Shown: one piece after another, positions 18,509 through 26,878 of the stretch | How positions within the stretch are numbered: position 1 is the first letter of the stretch | Layout of the letters: each line of letters opens with the position of its first letter | Source: an uncultured Flavobacteriaceae bacterium | GTDB taxonomy: Bacteria; Bacteroidota; Bacteroidia; Flavobacteriales; Flavobacteriaceae | Assembly: GCA_947494325.1 (NCBI GenBank) | Contig: CANLUS010000006.1 | Location: 62,001-126,000 of the forward strand | DNA: 64,000 nucleotides | Reading direction: 5' to 3' | The notes under the pieces: model-generated | What the model saw: only the letters and a program-made list of their open reading frames with translations | Databases searched by the model: none | Told to the model about the DNA's origin: nothing | Program-made: the position numbers and the translations under genes

Positions 18509-19276
18509 CTAGGCAACAGAGATTTTTCTTAATGTAATAAACAAAAAGATCAAAGCAGAAAAGAGAATGAAAAAGGGTATTATATAGTTCGATACATTCA
18601 AAACAAGCATACAGCTTATAATGAACAACTGAAAACCTAACCCGAAAACCGAAACGCATGTCATAAACCAACGCGGGAAAAGTTTACTGCTTACTGCAGT
18701 TGGATCTAACCAGTAAATAGCACGGTCAAATTTACCATACAAAAACTTATAGGCTGCAAAAAGTCTATTCACCACTTCTTGTTTTTCACCTTCCAGAGCA
18801 GTGGGAATGGTATTTTCAAAAACACGACTTGTAGTATCTCCGTTCGCTTGGTTACGGAGAATTACATAATAATAATTATATAAGGTCCCTTGTAATTGAA
18901 TGCCAATGAAAGCCAAGAATGTATAAATGATATTGGTATTGGTAATATAAGCTATCGCTAATAGCAATAGTAGATTCAGAATTATATCAGCAACCGAGTC
19001 GAAATAGCGGCCCGTATACGAAGGTGTATTTTTCAAACGAGCTAATTCCCCATCGGCAGCATCTAAGATAGATTTCAATATGATAAAGAAAGCTGCCGCC
19101 CAAAAATTACCGTTTAGGATGCACAGGATAGCTATCAGTCCTGAAAAAATAAAACCAATAGTTACTTGAACTGGAGTAATGGAAGTGTTTTTGAGCGCTT
19201 TTGCAATCGTTCGCGCTATCGGCCTTCCGTAATCAGAAAGATCGATGAATGTATACGATTTGGGTAGTTTCGACAT
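18509..19276 (-). CDS. CDP-alcohol phosphatidyltransferase family protein
   Basis: A 255-residue integral membrane enzyme. The full CDP-alcohol phosphotransferase motif D-x2-DG-x2-AR-x8-G-x3-D-x3-D is present (Asp72, Asp75, Gly76, Ala79, Arg80, Gly89, Asp93, Asp97). Hydrophobic stretches before and after give about six membrane helices. Such enzymes move a CDP-linked headgroup or diacylglycerol phosphate onto an alcohol, in phospholipid or related polar-lipid synthesis. The acceptor cannot be read from sequence, and it differs from short PgsA/PssA forms by a loop near residues 140-190. Starts at MSKLPKSYTF. Confidence 0.88.
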   Translation of the reverse strand: MSKLPKSYTFIDLSDYGRPIARTIAKALKNTSITPVQVTIGFIFSGLIAILCILNGNFWAAAFFIILKSILDAADGELARLKNTPSYTGRYFDSVADIILNLLLLLAIAYITNTNIIYTFLAFIGIQLQGTLYNYYYVILRNQANGDTTSRVFENTIPTALEGEKQEVVNRLFAAYKFLYGKFDRAIYWLDPTAVSSKLFPRWFMTCVSVFGLGFQLFIISCMLVLNVSNYIIPFFILFSALIFLFITLRKISVA

Positions 19277-19367
19277 TAAAATCTATTGACCTGCAAGATA
19301 CGGTAAATGGATATCTAATGAAAGCTTTTGATCCACATGTATAGGTCAATTCGTTATGAATTATTGA

Positions 19368-19604
19368 TTAAAAATTGGTCAATTTTTTATTTTCTTCTAA
19401 TCGGTTTCTTTTTAAATAAGCATTTAAAAAGATGTTATTAAAGAGATACATAACCAAAATGATTAAAAAAGTGATCAACAATAAGCTGAGTAGTAATTCC
19501 TCAATTTCATGTAAACCATTTATAAATAAAGAGTTGATTTCGGTCCCTACAAGAACTAAACAGAGCGTAATCGCTACTAACAATAATTTCTTTTTCAAAC
19601 TCAA
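19368..19604 (-). CDS. Small two-helix membrane protein, unknown
   Basis: A 78-residue frame with two strongly hydrophobic segments (about 6-22 and 37-58) separated by an acidic turn (NGLHEIEELL) and a charged C-terminus rich in Lys, Asn and Glu (LKRNRLEENKK). Composition is typical of small flavobacterial membrane proteins and the opposite-strand frame here is poorer. No relative recognised. Spacers of about 90 and 175 bases separate it from the phosphatidyltransferase and uvrB genes. Confidence 0.5.
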   Translation of the reverse strand: MSLKKKLLLVAITLCLVLVGTEINSLFINGLHEIEELLLSLLLITFLIILVMYLFNNIFLNAYLKRNRLEENKKLTNF

Positions 19605-19779
19605 TTTTTTTAAAATTAAACATGTGTGAAATTTTATTTTTTATTGTTAGGGGGGCACGTAAAAAATAAATGATACTCGGTTTATTAAAACCGATCGATA
19701 CAGTATTGAAACAATTTAGATCATTAAATTCCTACATTTGTAAATAACAAATAATCATAAGTCGCTTATAAAAAGCAAG

Positions 19780-21768
19780 TTATAATTGCTCTTTTAACAC
19801 CTTTATTTCGTCGCGTAATTGGGCAGCGGCAATAAAATCCAACGCCTTAGCGGCTTGTTCCATTAATTTTTGACGCTCTCTAATTCGCTTTTCAATCTCA
19901 GGTTTAGGTAAGTATTCAAGATCTTGTTCAGCAGCTTGTGTAGTGGCCGCATTATAATGAAAAGAACTAATATTGTTCTTAGTAAGACTGGCATCGATAC
20001 TCTTTTTAATTTGGGTAGGTGTAATACCATGCTTGGTATTGTAGGTAATTTGCTTTTCCCGACGCCGTGTAGTTTCATCAATTGTGAGTTGCATACTACG
20101 GGTAATTTTATCAGCATACATAATTGCTCGTCCGTTCACGTTACGAGCTGCTCTACCAACGGTTTGAGTCAAGGAACGATGACTTCTCAAAAAGCCCTCT
20201 TTATCGGCATCCAAAATTGCGACTAATGATACTTCAGGTAAGTCCAATCCTTCACGAAGAAGATTAACCCCAACCAAGACATCAAAAATACCTTTTCGAA
20301 GATCTTGCATGATTTCGACACGTTCTAAGGTATCAACATCACTATGTATGTACCGACAGCGAATCGAAATTCTACTTAAATACTTCGTCAATTCTTCGGC
20401 CATGCGTTTGGTAAGGGTTGTTACTAAAGTACGCTCATCTTTTTCTACACGTACTTGAATTTCTTCAATCAAATCATCAATCTGATTTAAACTAGGTCGA
20501 ATTTCAATTTCTGGATCTAACAATCCCGTTGGACGAATAATCTGCTCTATAAAAACGCCTTCCGTCTTTTGCAATTCATAATCTGCCGGTGTAGCACTAA
20601 CATAAATAGTTTGATGTTGTAAGGCCTCAAATTCTTCGAATTTTAAAGGTCGATTGTCCATGGCTGCAGGCAATCTAAAACCATATTCTACCAGGTTTTC
20701 CTTTCTCGAACGATCTCCACCATACATCGCATGTGTTTGAGGAATAGTCACATGGCTTTCATCAATAACCATTAAATAGTCATCCGGAAAATAATCTAGT
20801 AAACAAAAAGGTCTTGTGCCAGCTTCTCTTCCGTCAAGGTATCGGGAATAATTCTCGATTCCGCTGCAATACCCCAATTCACGAATCATTTCCAAATCAA
20901 ATTCTGTTCGCTCTTTTAAACGTTTCGCTTCTAAATGTTTTCCTATTTCTTTAAAATAGTCGACCTGCTTGACTAAATCTTCTTGAATTGAATGGATAGC
21001 ATTCTGTAAGACGTCAGGAGAAGTAACAAATAGATTGGCAGGATAAATGGTGAGCTGTTCAAATTTTTCAATTACCTTATTGTTGACCATATCGAAGCTT
21101 TCTATTTCCTCAATTTCGTCACCAAAAAAATGTACCCGATAGCCATAATCTCCATAGGAAGGAAAAATAGTAATTGTATCTCCTTTTACTTTGAACGTAC
21201 CACTCTTAATCTCAAAATCTGTTCTAGAATATAAACTTTGAACTAGCTGATGTAAGAATTTTGTGCGCGCTAATTGCTGATCCACTTCAATTGTGATCAC
21301 GTTCTTTTGAAACTCTATCGGATTCCCAATACCATACAAACAGCTAACAGACGCAACAACCAATACATCTCTTCTGCCGGAGAGTAATGATGAAGTTGTA
21401 CTTAGACGCAAGCGTTCAATATCATCATTGATAGACAAATCTTTCTCAATATATAAACCACTAACTGGAATATAGGCTTCCGGTTGATAATAGTCATAAT
21501 AGGAAACAAAATATTCTACTGCATTATTCGGAAAGAACTGCTTGAACTCTGAATATAATTGTGCCGCCAAGGTCTTATTATGTGCCAAAACCAAGGTCGG
21601 ACGCTGAATAGATTCTACAACATTAGCTACCGTAAATGTTTTACCAGATCCAGTAACACCTAACAGCGTTTGATACCCGTCTCCAGTGTTTATTCCTTCG
21701 ACTAACTGTTCGATCGCTTGGGGTTGATCACCGGTGGGTTTAAAATCTGAATGAAGTTTGAATTGCAT
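19780..21768 (-). CDS. uvrB: UvrABC excision nuclease subunit B
   Basis: A 662-residue DNA damage-verification helicase of nucleotide excision repair. Start chosen at the ATG at 21768, giving MQFKLHSDFKPTGDQPQAI; the frame is open to 21789 but the added MLPYFCS is not family-like. Motifs in order: Walker A GVTGSGKTF near 37-45, the beta-hairpin YYDYYQPEAYIP, DESH box VIDESHVT, YVSATPADYEL, helicase motif VGRAARN, and a C-terminal UVR domain (LMEQAAKALDFIAAAQLRDE) that contacts UvrC. Single-gene unit. The coding strand ends in a weak hairpin overlapping the stop codon. Confidence 0.96.
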   Translation of the reverse strand: MQFKLHSDFKPTGDQPQAIEQLVEGINTGDGYQTLLGVTGSGKTFTVANVVESIQRPTLVLAHNKTLAAQLYSEFKQFFPNNAVEYFVSYYDYYQPEAYIPVSGLYIEKDLSINDDIERLRLSTTSSLLSGRRDVLVVASVSCLYGIGNPIEFQKNVITIEVDQQLARTKFLHQLVQSLYSRTDFEIKSGTFKVKGDTITIFPSYGDYGYRVHFFGDEIEEIESFDMVNNKVIEKFEQLTIYPANLFVTSPDVLQNAIHSIQEDLVKQVDYFKEIGKHLEAKRLKERTEFDLEMIRELGYCSGIENYSRYLDGREAGTRPFCLLDYFPDDYLMVIDESHVTIPQTHAMYGGDRSRKENLVEYGFRLPAAMDNRPLKFEEFEALQHQTIYVSATPADYELQKTEGVFIEQIIRPTGLLDPEIEIRPSLNQIDDLIEEIQVRVEKDERTLVTTLTKRMAEELTKYLSRISIRCRYIHSDVDTLERVEIMQDLRKGIFDVLVGVNLLREGLDLPEVSLVAILDADKEGFLRSHRSLTQTVGRAARNVNGRAIMYADKITRSMQLTIDETTRRREKQITYNTKHGITPTQIKKSIDASLTKNNISSFHYNAATTQAAEQDLEYLPKPEIEKRIRERQKLMEQAAKALDFIAAAQLRDEIKVLKEQL

Positions 21769-21829
21769 ACTACAAAAATAAGGAAGCAATACTAGAACTC
21801 GTAACGATTAGAGTTAATATTTATTTAAT

Positions 21830-21895
21830 ATGGACTTAACACAAGCAGCATTATATCTCCTTAATTTTGATGAGACAAAGGTCATATTTATTTGA
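21830..21895 (+). CDS. Possible 21-residue peptide or small RNA ahead of a plus-strand terminator
   Basis: ATG at 21830, stop TGA at 21893-21895; the peptide begins MDLTQAALYLL and ends KVIFI. It lies in the 171-base spacer between uvrB and an ABC permease gene, both on the minus strand, yet is followed 14 bases later by a hairpin with a T-tract that works only on the plus strand. That suggests a short plus-strand transcript. No exact TAnnTTTG lies upstream. It may be a non-coding RNA rather than a peptide, or chance. Confidence 0.25.
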   Translation: MDLTQAALYLLNFDETKVIFI

Positions 21896-21909
21896 GCTGG
21901 TTAGGTTCG

Positions 21910-21941
21910 GAGCATTGTTTTGGTAGGCAATGCTCTTTTTT
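21910..21941 (+). terminator. Plus-strand terminator in a minus-strand gene neighbourhood
   Basis: GAGCATTG, 10-base loop, CAATGCTC, then six T (21936-21941). Read on the minus strand no T-run follows the hairpin, so it serves plus-strand transcription, although the flanking genes are on the minus strand. The T-tract touches the permease stop codon. Confidence 0.6.
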
Positions 21942-22791
21942 ATAGATCTCTTTTTTTCAATAATCCGTAAGATAAATAGATAAAAACAAAGGTCCAAAAT
22001 GACACTATAGCAATATCTAAAAATTGTACCTCTACATTTTTCGATAGATTTTCACCCATTTGTCTAGCAGCACTTTTTACCGCATTGAAAGAAGTAAAAG
22101 GCTCTTTAATCAAATTTGACATCGATTCTAAAGGTAAGAATTTCATTATGCCATTGACACGCTCAGATACTTCAGTGAAATCACTGTTTTTGAACTGCCA
22201 AAACAAATATCCTTTGAAAATACTCTCAACAATAAACCAAACAACAATACCTCCAACAGCAAAAGCAGAGCGTTTTACTAAAATTCCCATGAAAAGTCCA
22301 AAGGAGAAGAACCCAACAAGCTTTATAAAGAAAGCTAGCAAATATTCTAAATCAGAAAAAACAATACTAAATTCGTTATAATCAGAATACGCATACCCGA
22401 GAATTAAAGATACCAAGAATACAAATACAGTTGATATTGCGGCAAACGCTATTACCGTGTAGAATTTTGATAAAATAAACTCCTTTTTACTTAAACCATC
22501 TATTAAATTCTGTTTTAAGGTTTTATGGCTGTATTCATTGGCCATCATTGAGACTATTACAAGTAGTAAGAAGAACTTGAGAATTGCGGCAATATAGGTG
22601 TTAAAGTGCCAGATATAAGGAAAATTGAATATTCCTTGATCAGCTAAGTGAAATTCTATAGGTCCGATATCAAACTTTATCGCAGCAATTAGTGCTATCG
22701 AAGTTAATAGACCGAAATAGATAATAGATAAGACTTTACTTGCTCTATTATGTTTTAATTTATGAAACTCTATGTTTAAAAGACGAAACAT
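21940..22791 (-). CDS. ABC-2 type transporter permease
   Basis: A 283-residue membrane protein with about six hydrophobic helices. It opens with MFRLLNIEFHKLKHNRASK, the usual cytoplasmic helix of ABC-2 permeases, and includes MANEYSHKTLKQNLIDGLSKKEF, the conserved loop that contacts the ATPase, and NLIKEPFTSFNAVKSAARQM as a periplasmic part. It is 18 bases after the ATPase gene and forms a complete exporter with it. Substrate unknown; such pairs handle peptides, drugs or lipids. Confidence 0.87.
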   Translation of the reverse strand: MFRLLNIEFHKLKHNRASKVLSIIYFGLLTSIALIAAIKFDIGPIEFHLADQGIFNFPYIWHFNTYIAAILKFFLLLVIVSMMANEYSHKTLKQNLIDGLSKKEFILSKFYTVIAFAAISTVFVFLVSLILGYAYSDYNEFSIVFSDLEYLLAFFIKLVGFFSFGLFMGILVKRSAFAVGGIVVWFIVESIFKGYLFWQFKNSDFTEVSERVNGIMKFLPLESMSNLIKEPFTSFNAVKSAARQMGENLSKNVEVQFLDIAIVSFWTFVFIYLSYGLLKKRDL

Positions 22792-22809
22792 ATATGATTG
22801 ATTTTGTGA

Positions 22810-23709
22810 TTAGTTATTGTTGGTAAGATCTAGAAATTGTTGCTCTAATGTTGGCATACGTCTCACCAAGTGAGATAAGGCGATTCCTTGATTAAATAGG
22901 AAGCTGTTCATATCGGCTGCCGAAATTTCTTCTTGTAGTGTTGCGATGATTTTCCCATCTTCTTTTTTTACAGAAGCGATTGCGCTATGTTTTTCTAGAA
23001 TTTCTTCTAATTTATCATTCTGCGCATCTGTTTTTAATTCAAATAAACCTTTTGAAGCTGTCATTGCATCAACTCTACCTGAATATAATTTTACGCCCTC
23101 GCGGATAACCACAACATGAGAACAAACTTTTTCAACTTCATCTAATAAATGGGAGGCCAATAAAATGGTAGTGCCATCACTTGCAATTTTTTTAATGATT
23201 TTACGAATCTCATGAATTCCTTGTGGATCTAATCCATTGGTTGGTTCATCTAAAATCAATATTTCAGGATCATTGAGCAAAGCAGAGGCAATTGCCAAGC
23301 GCTGTTTCATTCCTAACGAATAGGTTTTGAACTTATGATTTCTACGTTCGAATAGGTTAACAACCTTTAATTTTTCATCAATTTTATCATATGCTACTCC
23401 TTTTATTTTACAAATCAACTTTAGATTTTGAGTGGCAGTCATGTATGGATAAAAATTAGGACGCTCAATTATAGCGCCCACTCTTTTCAGAGCATCGTGT
23501 GTGTTTATGTTGCCGTCAAACCAGCTAAAACTTCCAGATGTTTTGTTAACTACGTTTAAAATAATACCTAAAGTGGTTGATTTTCCACTTCCATTTGGGC
23601 CTAAGATACCATAGACATTTCCTCGTTGTATATCAAAAGATAAATCATTTACAGCATGTACAGCTCCATATTTTTTATCGAGATTTTTAAGGGATAAGAT
23701 TGTTTCCAA
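22810..23709 (-). CDS. ABC transporter ATP-binding protein
   Basis: A 299-residue ATPase of the CcmA/DrrA class. Walker A GPNGSGKST at 37-45, Q-loop region IIERPNFYPYMTATQNL, signature YSLGMKQRLAIA, Walker B ILILDEPTNGLDP, and switch His in LLASHLLDEVE. A C-terminal extension of about 80 residues (from KLYSGRVDAM) ends RRMPTLEQQFLDLT, typical of bacitracin/antibiotic-type exporters. It is the first gene of a two-gene operon with the permease. Confidence 0.92.
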   Translation of the reverse strand: METILSLKNLDKKYGAVHAVNDLSFDIQRGNVYGILGPNGSGKSTTLGIILNVVNKTSGSFSWFDGNINTHDALKRVGAIIERPNFYPYMTATQNLKLICKIKGVAYDKIDEKLKVVNLFERRNHKFKTYSLGMKQRLAIASALLNDPEILILDEPTNGLDPQGIHEIRKIIKKIASDGTTILLASHLLDEVEKVCSHVVVIREGVKLYSGRVDAMTASKGLFELKTDAQNDKLEEILEKHSAIASVKKEDGKIIATLQEEISAADMNSFLFNQGIALSHLVRRMPTLEQQFLDLTNNN

Positions 23710-23895
23710 GATGAATAATTTTTGGTTGTTGTATAATATGACGAACTAAATTATATTTTGTAACAGAAAAGTCAATCTAATTTAAAGTTTCAACAATCAA
23801 GAAGGTGAAGAAATTGGGAGAAAGTTGTTTCAAACTAAGAAGTATAAATAATCAATAAGAGTAAATCTTATTCCAATAGTACATTAAGGTAGTAA

Positions 23896-24411
23896 TTAAT
23901 TCATAAGTTCATCGAAATTGTCAAAATCAAATTCATCGAAATCAATATCAACATCATCACTTGGAGCGGGATGACTTTCATCATTTGTTTCACTAATAAA
24001 CTCTTTTTCAGGAGCCTCTGCTGGGATAGATCCTAAGGTAAAGAGTAAGGCAGGTAGTTCATAGTCATTGTGATCTTCTATAATATCTACTAATTCAACA
24101 AAGAACGACCACATCGAAAAGAAGTCATAGACATAGATAAGTTTTGTTTTTTCGACATCGATCACATCTGATATAATAAAGTGTTGCATGGTAACCGCAT
24201 CACCGTTCTCGCTCATATCAAACAATGGTATTTCAGCACCTTGATTCCAGCTATCATCCGTCATATAGAAAGAGGCCATTTCGGTACCATCGAAGCCAAA
24301 AGCATTCACAATAGTATTATGTAAATCCTCGAGAGAGTCGCTTTGTTTCACTGCGATTTCTCGGATAACATCTTCCTTGGTATCTAGAATAAGACGAAGT
24401 TTATAGATCAT
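23896..24411 (-). CDS. pRiA4b ORF-3-like protein
   Basis: A 171-residue protein. The N-terminal 130 residues (MIYKLRLILDTKEDVIREI, then SLEDLHNTIVNAFGFDGTEMASFY and KLIYVYDFFSMWSFFVEL) match the plasmid pRiA4b ORF-3 / IS1096 passenger protein family, small single-domain proteins of unknown function found widely on chromosomes. The C-terminal 35 residues are very acidic (repeated Asp-Phe-Asp, ending NFDELMN). There is no transposase nearby, so its family name does not indicate a mobile element here. A TAACTTTG element lies 24 bases upstream. Confidence 0.82.
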   Translation of the reverse strand: MIYKLRLILDTKEDVIREIAVKQSDSLEDLHNTIVNAFGFDGTEMASFYMTDDSWNQGAEIPLFDMSENGDAVTMQHFIISDVIDVEKTKLIYVYDFFSMWSFFVELVDIIEDHNDYELPALLFTLGSIPAEAPEKEFISETNDESHPAPSDDVDIDFDEFDFDNFDELMN

Positions 24412-24434
24412 ATCACTACATATATTATAATTGG

Positions 24435-24442
24435 CAAAGTTA
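24435..24442 (-). promoter_or_regulatory. -7 promoter element (TAACTTTG) for the pRiA4b-like gene
   Basis: Exact TAnnTTTG match reading leftward, 24 bases before the ATG at 24411. No TTG at the -33 distance. Confidence 0.4.
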
Positions 24443-24504
24443 GCTATTTAACATTATAAAATAGTAAGATTTGATTACTTTTACCAAGCGAAATGTAACC
24501 TATC

Positions 24505-24924
24505 ATGATGGATAAACAATTTATTGACTTTGTGAACAATGCTACCAAGAATACGCTAATGGATACGTTAAATATTCAGTTCATTGAGGCGACTCCCGAA
24601 AAAGTAATTGCAACAATGCCAGTGAATGCACGTGTACATCAACCTGATGGTATCTTGCATGGAGGTGCCAGTGTGGCACTGGCAGAAACCGTAGGGAGTT
24701 TTGCCGCCGCACTTTCGATAAATAGAGAAACACATTCGGTTAGAGGTATAGAAATTTCGGCGAACCATTTGAAAAGTATTCGAGAAGGGGTAGTCACAGC
24801 AACCGCCATTGCATTGCATAGAGGAAGAACAACTCAATTATGGGAAATTAGAATTGTTGATGAAAAAGACAATTTAATTTCTTTATGTAAATTAAGTACT
24901 ATGGTCATAGCTAATAAATCATAA
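24505..24924 (+). CDS. Hotdog-fold thioesterase, possible DHNA-CoA hydrolase
   Basis: A 139-residue single hotdog domain of the PaaI/YbdB type. The catalytic loop reads HGGASVALAETVGS (about 52-65), with LHGGA supplying the oxyanion turn and Glu in AET the likely general base; GIEISANHLKSIREG follows as the family's second signature. Such enzymes cleave acyl-CoA thioesters; next to menF, menD and menB the natural guess is hydrolysis of 1,4-dihydroxy-2-naphthoyl-CoA in menaquinone synthesis. Two ATGs stand at the start (24505 and 24508). It opens the plus-strand men gene run with a 7-base gap to the next gene. Confidence 0.85.
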   Translation: MMDKQFIDFVNNATKNTLMDTLNIQFIEATPEKVIATMPVNARVHQPDGILHGGASVALAETVGSFAAALSINRETHSVRGIEISANHLKSIREGVVTATAIALHRGRTTQLWEIRIVDEKDNLISLCKLSTMVIANKS

Positions 24925-24931
24925 TTGTATT

Positions 24932-25789
24932 TTGAAAAGAGTTCGGAAAATTGTCAAAATAGCCCTTTGGATTATCTTAGGTCTATTCGTTATACTTTTA
25001 ATAGCTGCTCATGTCTTTTTAAAACCAGCCTCTGATGAAAAGGTCAAGACTGAACTATCTGAAGGAATAGGCAAACCATATATTTCTAAAAATACCTATC
25101 AAGAGTTTGAATATCGTTCGATAGCGATGCAGAAAGAATTAGATACGATAAAGCCCGTATTGGTGTTTGTGCATGGATCTCCGGGTTCTAGTTTAGATTA
25201 TAAACGTTACTTGAACGATACTTTATTGAATGAAAAATTTAATTTAATCACTTATGATAGGGTTGGTTACGGCAATGATAATCTGGGAGAAATACAAGGA
25301 ACTTTAGCGTTTGAATTGGAGGTATTACATGACTTGATAAAGGATATTCCTGTTGAACAAATTGTTTTAGCCGGGTATTCTTACGGCGGTCCAGTTATTT
25401 TAGCTTCTGAGAAGAAATATAAGTATAAAGTTTCTTTAGCTAGTGCGGTTGTTGGTGAATATGAACCTATGTTTGGAATACTCAATTTTTATAAATGGAA
25501 ACTAACAAGACCTTTGGTGCCTTCGATGTTGAAAGCGGCAGCAAAAGAAAAATTTGCCCATTTAAATGACTTGCCAAATTATAAAGATAAATGGAATGTA
25601 AGTCCGTCAAAAATTATCAATATACATGGAGATAAAGACTTTATTGTTCCATATAAAAACTCTATGTTTTTACAAGAAGTTATTGATAAAGAAAAGTTTA
25701 AAATGGTGACTATTAAAGATGGAGGACATGATCTTATCTGGTCACACTTTGATTTGATTAAGACCGAAATCTTAAAAACACTCCAGTAA
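24932..25789 (+). CDS. Membrane-anchored alpha/beta hydrolase with TTG start
   Basis: A 285-residue protein. The start codon is TTG at 24932; no in-frame ATG occurs before the membrane segment, and this start gives a basic KRVRKIVK followed by a 20-residue helix (about 8-28), so a TTG start is needed. The rest is an alpha/beta hydrolase: HGSPGSS oxyanion region (about 80), nucleophile AGYSYGG (about 148-154), acid in HGDKDFIVPY and catalytic His in DGGHDLIW. It is 7 bases after the thioesterase and abuts menF. Position within men genes recalls MenH, but the membrane anchor argues against a simple MenH; substrate unknown. Confidence 0.8.
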   Translation: MKRVRKIVKIALWIILGLFVILLIAAHVFLKPASDEKVKTELSEGIGKPYISKNTYQEFEYRSIAMQKELDTIKPVLVFVHGSPGSSLDYKRYLNDTLLNEKFNLITYDRVGYGNDNLGEIQGTLAFELEVLHDLIKDIPVEQIVLAGYSYGGPVILASEKKYKYKVSLASAVVGEYEPMFGILNFYKWKLTRPLVPSMLKAAAKEKFAHLNDLPNYKDKWNVSPSKIINIHGDKDFIVPYKNSMFLQEVIDKEKFKMVTIKDGGHDLIWSHFDLIKTEILKTLQ

Positions 25790-26851
25790 ATGATGGCGTT
25801 GAATTCGTTGTTGCAAACAATAGAAAATGCTTACAAAAAGGATCTTCCTTTTGTTGCTTATCGTGCTCCGAATGAGATGCTTGTAAAATCTCTCATTCAA
25901 CTAGATTCACGATTACATCTCACAAAACGATATGGTGAGAGCGGATTTGTTTTTGCCCCTTTTAACGAAGAAAAAAATACTATATTGATTCCATTCGAGC
26001 ATTCTAATTATGCGGAAGCTATGTTAGAGCAATCGAACGTTTCCTCTGTTGACTATTTTGATGACCTGTCAAACGAAAACACAAAAGAAAGTCATATAAA
26101 TCTAGTCAATAAAGGTATTGAATATATTAAAAAGGGAATTTTAAAAAAAATAGTACTTTCTAGAAAAGAAGTAATTAATGCAAACAAATTTTCGGCATTT
26201 ATAACGTTTAAAAAACTACTAAATTCGTATGAAAACGCCTTCGTCTATATTTGGTTTCATCCGAAAAAAGGTCTTTGGTTAGGAGCGACTCCAGAAAAAT
26301 TAATTTCCCTTAAAAAAAAGAATTTCAGCACAGTTTCCTTGGCAGGAACGCAAGCATTTAGTGATTTGGAGGCTGTAAATTGGAAGAGAAAGGAAATTGA
26401 AGAGCAGCAAATAGTTACTCAATATATAACATCTAATTTAGCATCAATTGCCGAAGATATTACTATCGGAGATACAAGAACAGTAAGAGCTGGGAACTTA
26501 TGGCATTTGAGTACTAAAATTCAAGGTGTTTTGAAAGATGAAAATGACCTTTATTTAGCAGTACAACGGTTACATCCGACTCCGGCGGTTTGTGGCATGC
26601 CAAAACTTATGGCGAAAAAACTCATCTTGAAGCATGAGGATTACGATCGTGAATTTTATACAGGTTTCTTAGGCGAGATTAATATGGACGATTGCTCAAA
26701 TCTATTCGTTAATCTACGTTGCATGAAGGTTTTAAATGAGACCTTGAGTTTGTACTTAGGAGGTGGTATTACCGAAGAAAGTAATCCAGAAAGTGAATGG
26801 TTAGAAACTGTAGAAAAGAGTAAAGTTATGAAGCGGGTTTTACGAAATTAG
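25790..26851 (+). CDS. menF: Isochorismate synthase (MenF-like)
   Basis: A 353-residue chorismate-binding enzyme. It converts chorismate to isochorismate, the entry step of menaquinone synthesis. Key parts are KIVLSRKEV (catalytic Lys), the GATPEKLISL motif, AGTQAF, LWHLSTKIQG, and the C-terminal HPTPAVCGMPK and FYTGFLGEI with NLFVNLRCM and GGGITEESNPESEW. It starts directly after the stop of the upstream hydrolase (no gap) and precedes menD by 27 bases. At 353 residues it is shorter than E. coli MenF but normal for Bacteroidota. Confidence 0.93.
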   Translation: MMALNSLLQTIENAYKKDLPFVAYRAPNEMLVKSLIQLDSRLHLTKRYGESGFVFAPFNEEKNTILIPFEHSNYAEAMLEQSNVSSVDYFDDLSNENTKESHINLVNKGIEYIKKGILKKIVLSRKEVINANKFSAFITFKKLLNSYENAFVYIWFHPKKGLWLGATPEKLISLKKKNFSTVSLAGTQAFSDLEAVNWKRKEIEEQQIVTQYITSNLASIAEDITIGDTRTVRAGNLWHLSTKIQGVLKDENDLYLAVQRLHPTPAVCGMPKLMAKKLILKHEDYDREFYTGFLGEINMDDCSNLFVNLRCMKVLNETLSLYLGGGITEESNPESEWLETVEKSKVMKRVLRN

Positions 26852-26878
26852 CTTAAATTTACACATCAAAAGATGTAA

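Noticed and set aside
19733-19740. TACATTTG on the plus strand past the uvrB stop
   Set aside because: No plus-strand gene follows; transcription would run antisense into uvrB, and the spacing to the nearest TTG is 24 bases.
21773-21780. TATTTTTG before uvrB as a promoter
   Set aside because: It is only 5 bases upstream of the chosen ATG and would imply a leaderless transcript without a -33 element.
23896-24411. IS1096/pRiA4b-type name suggesting a mobile element
   Set aside because: No transposase, inverted repeats or target duplication are visible; the family is common on chromosomes.
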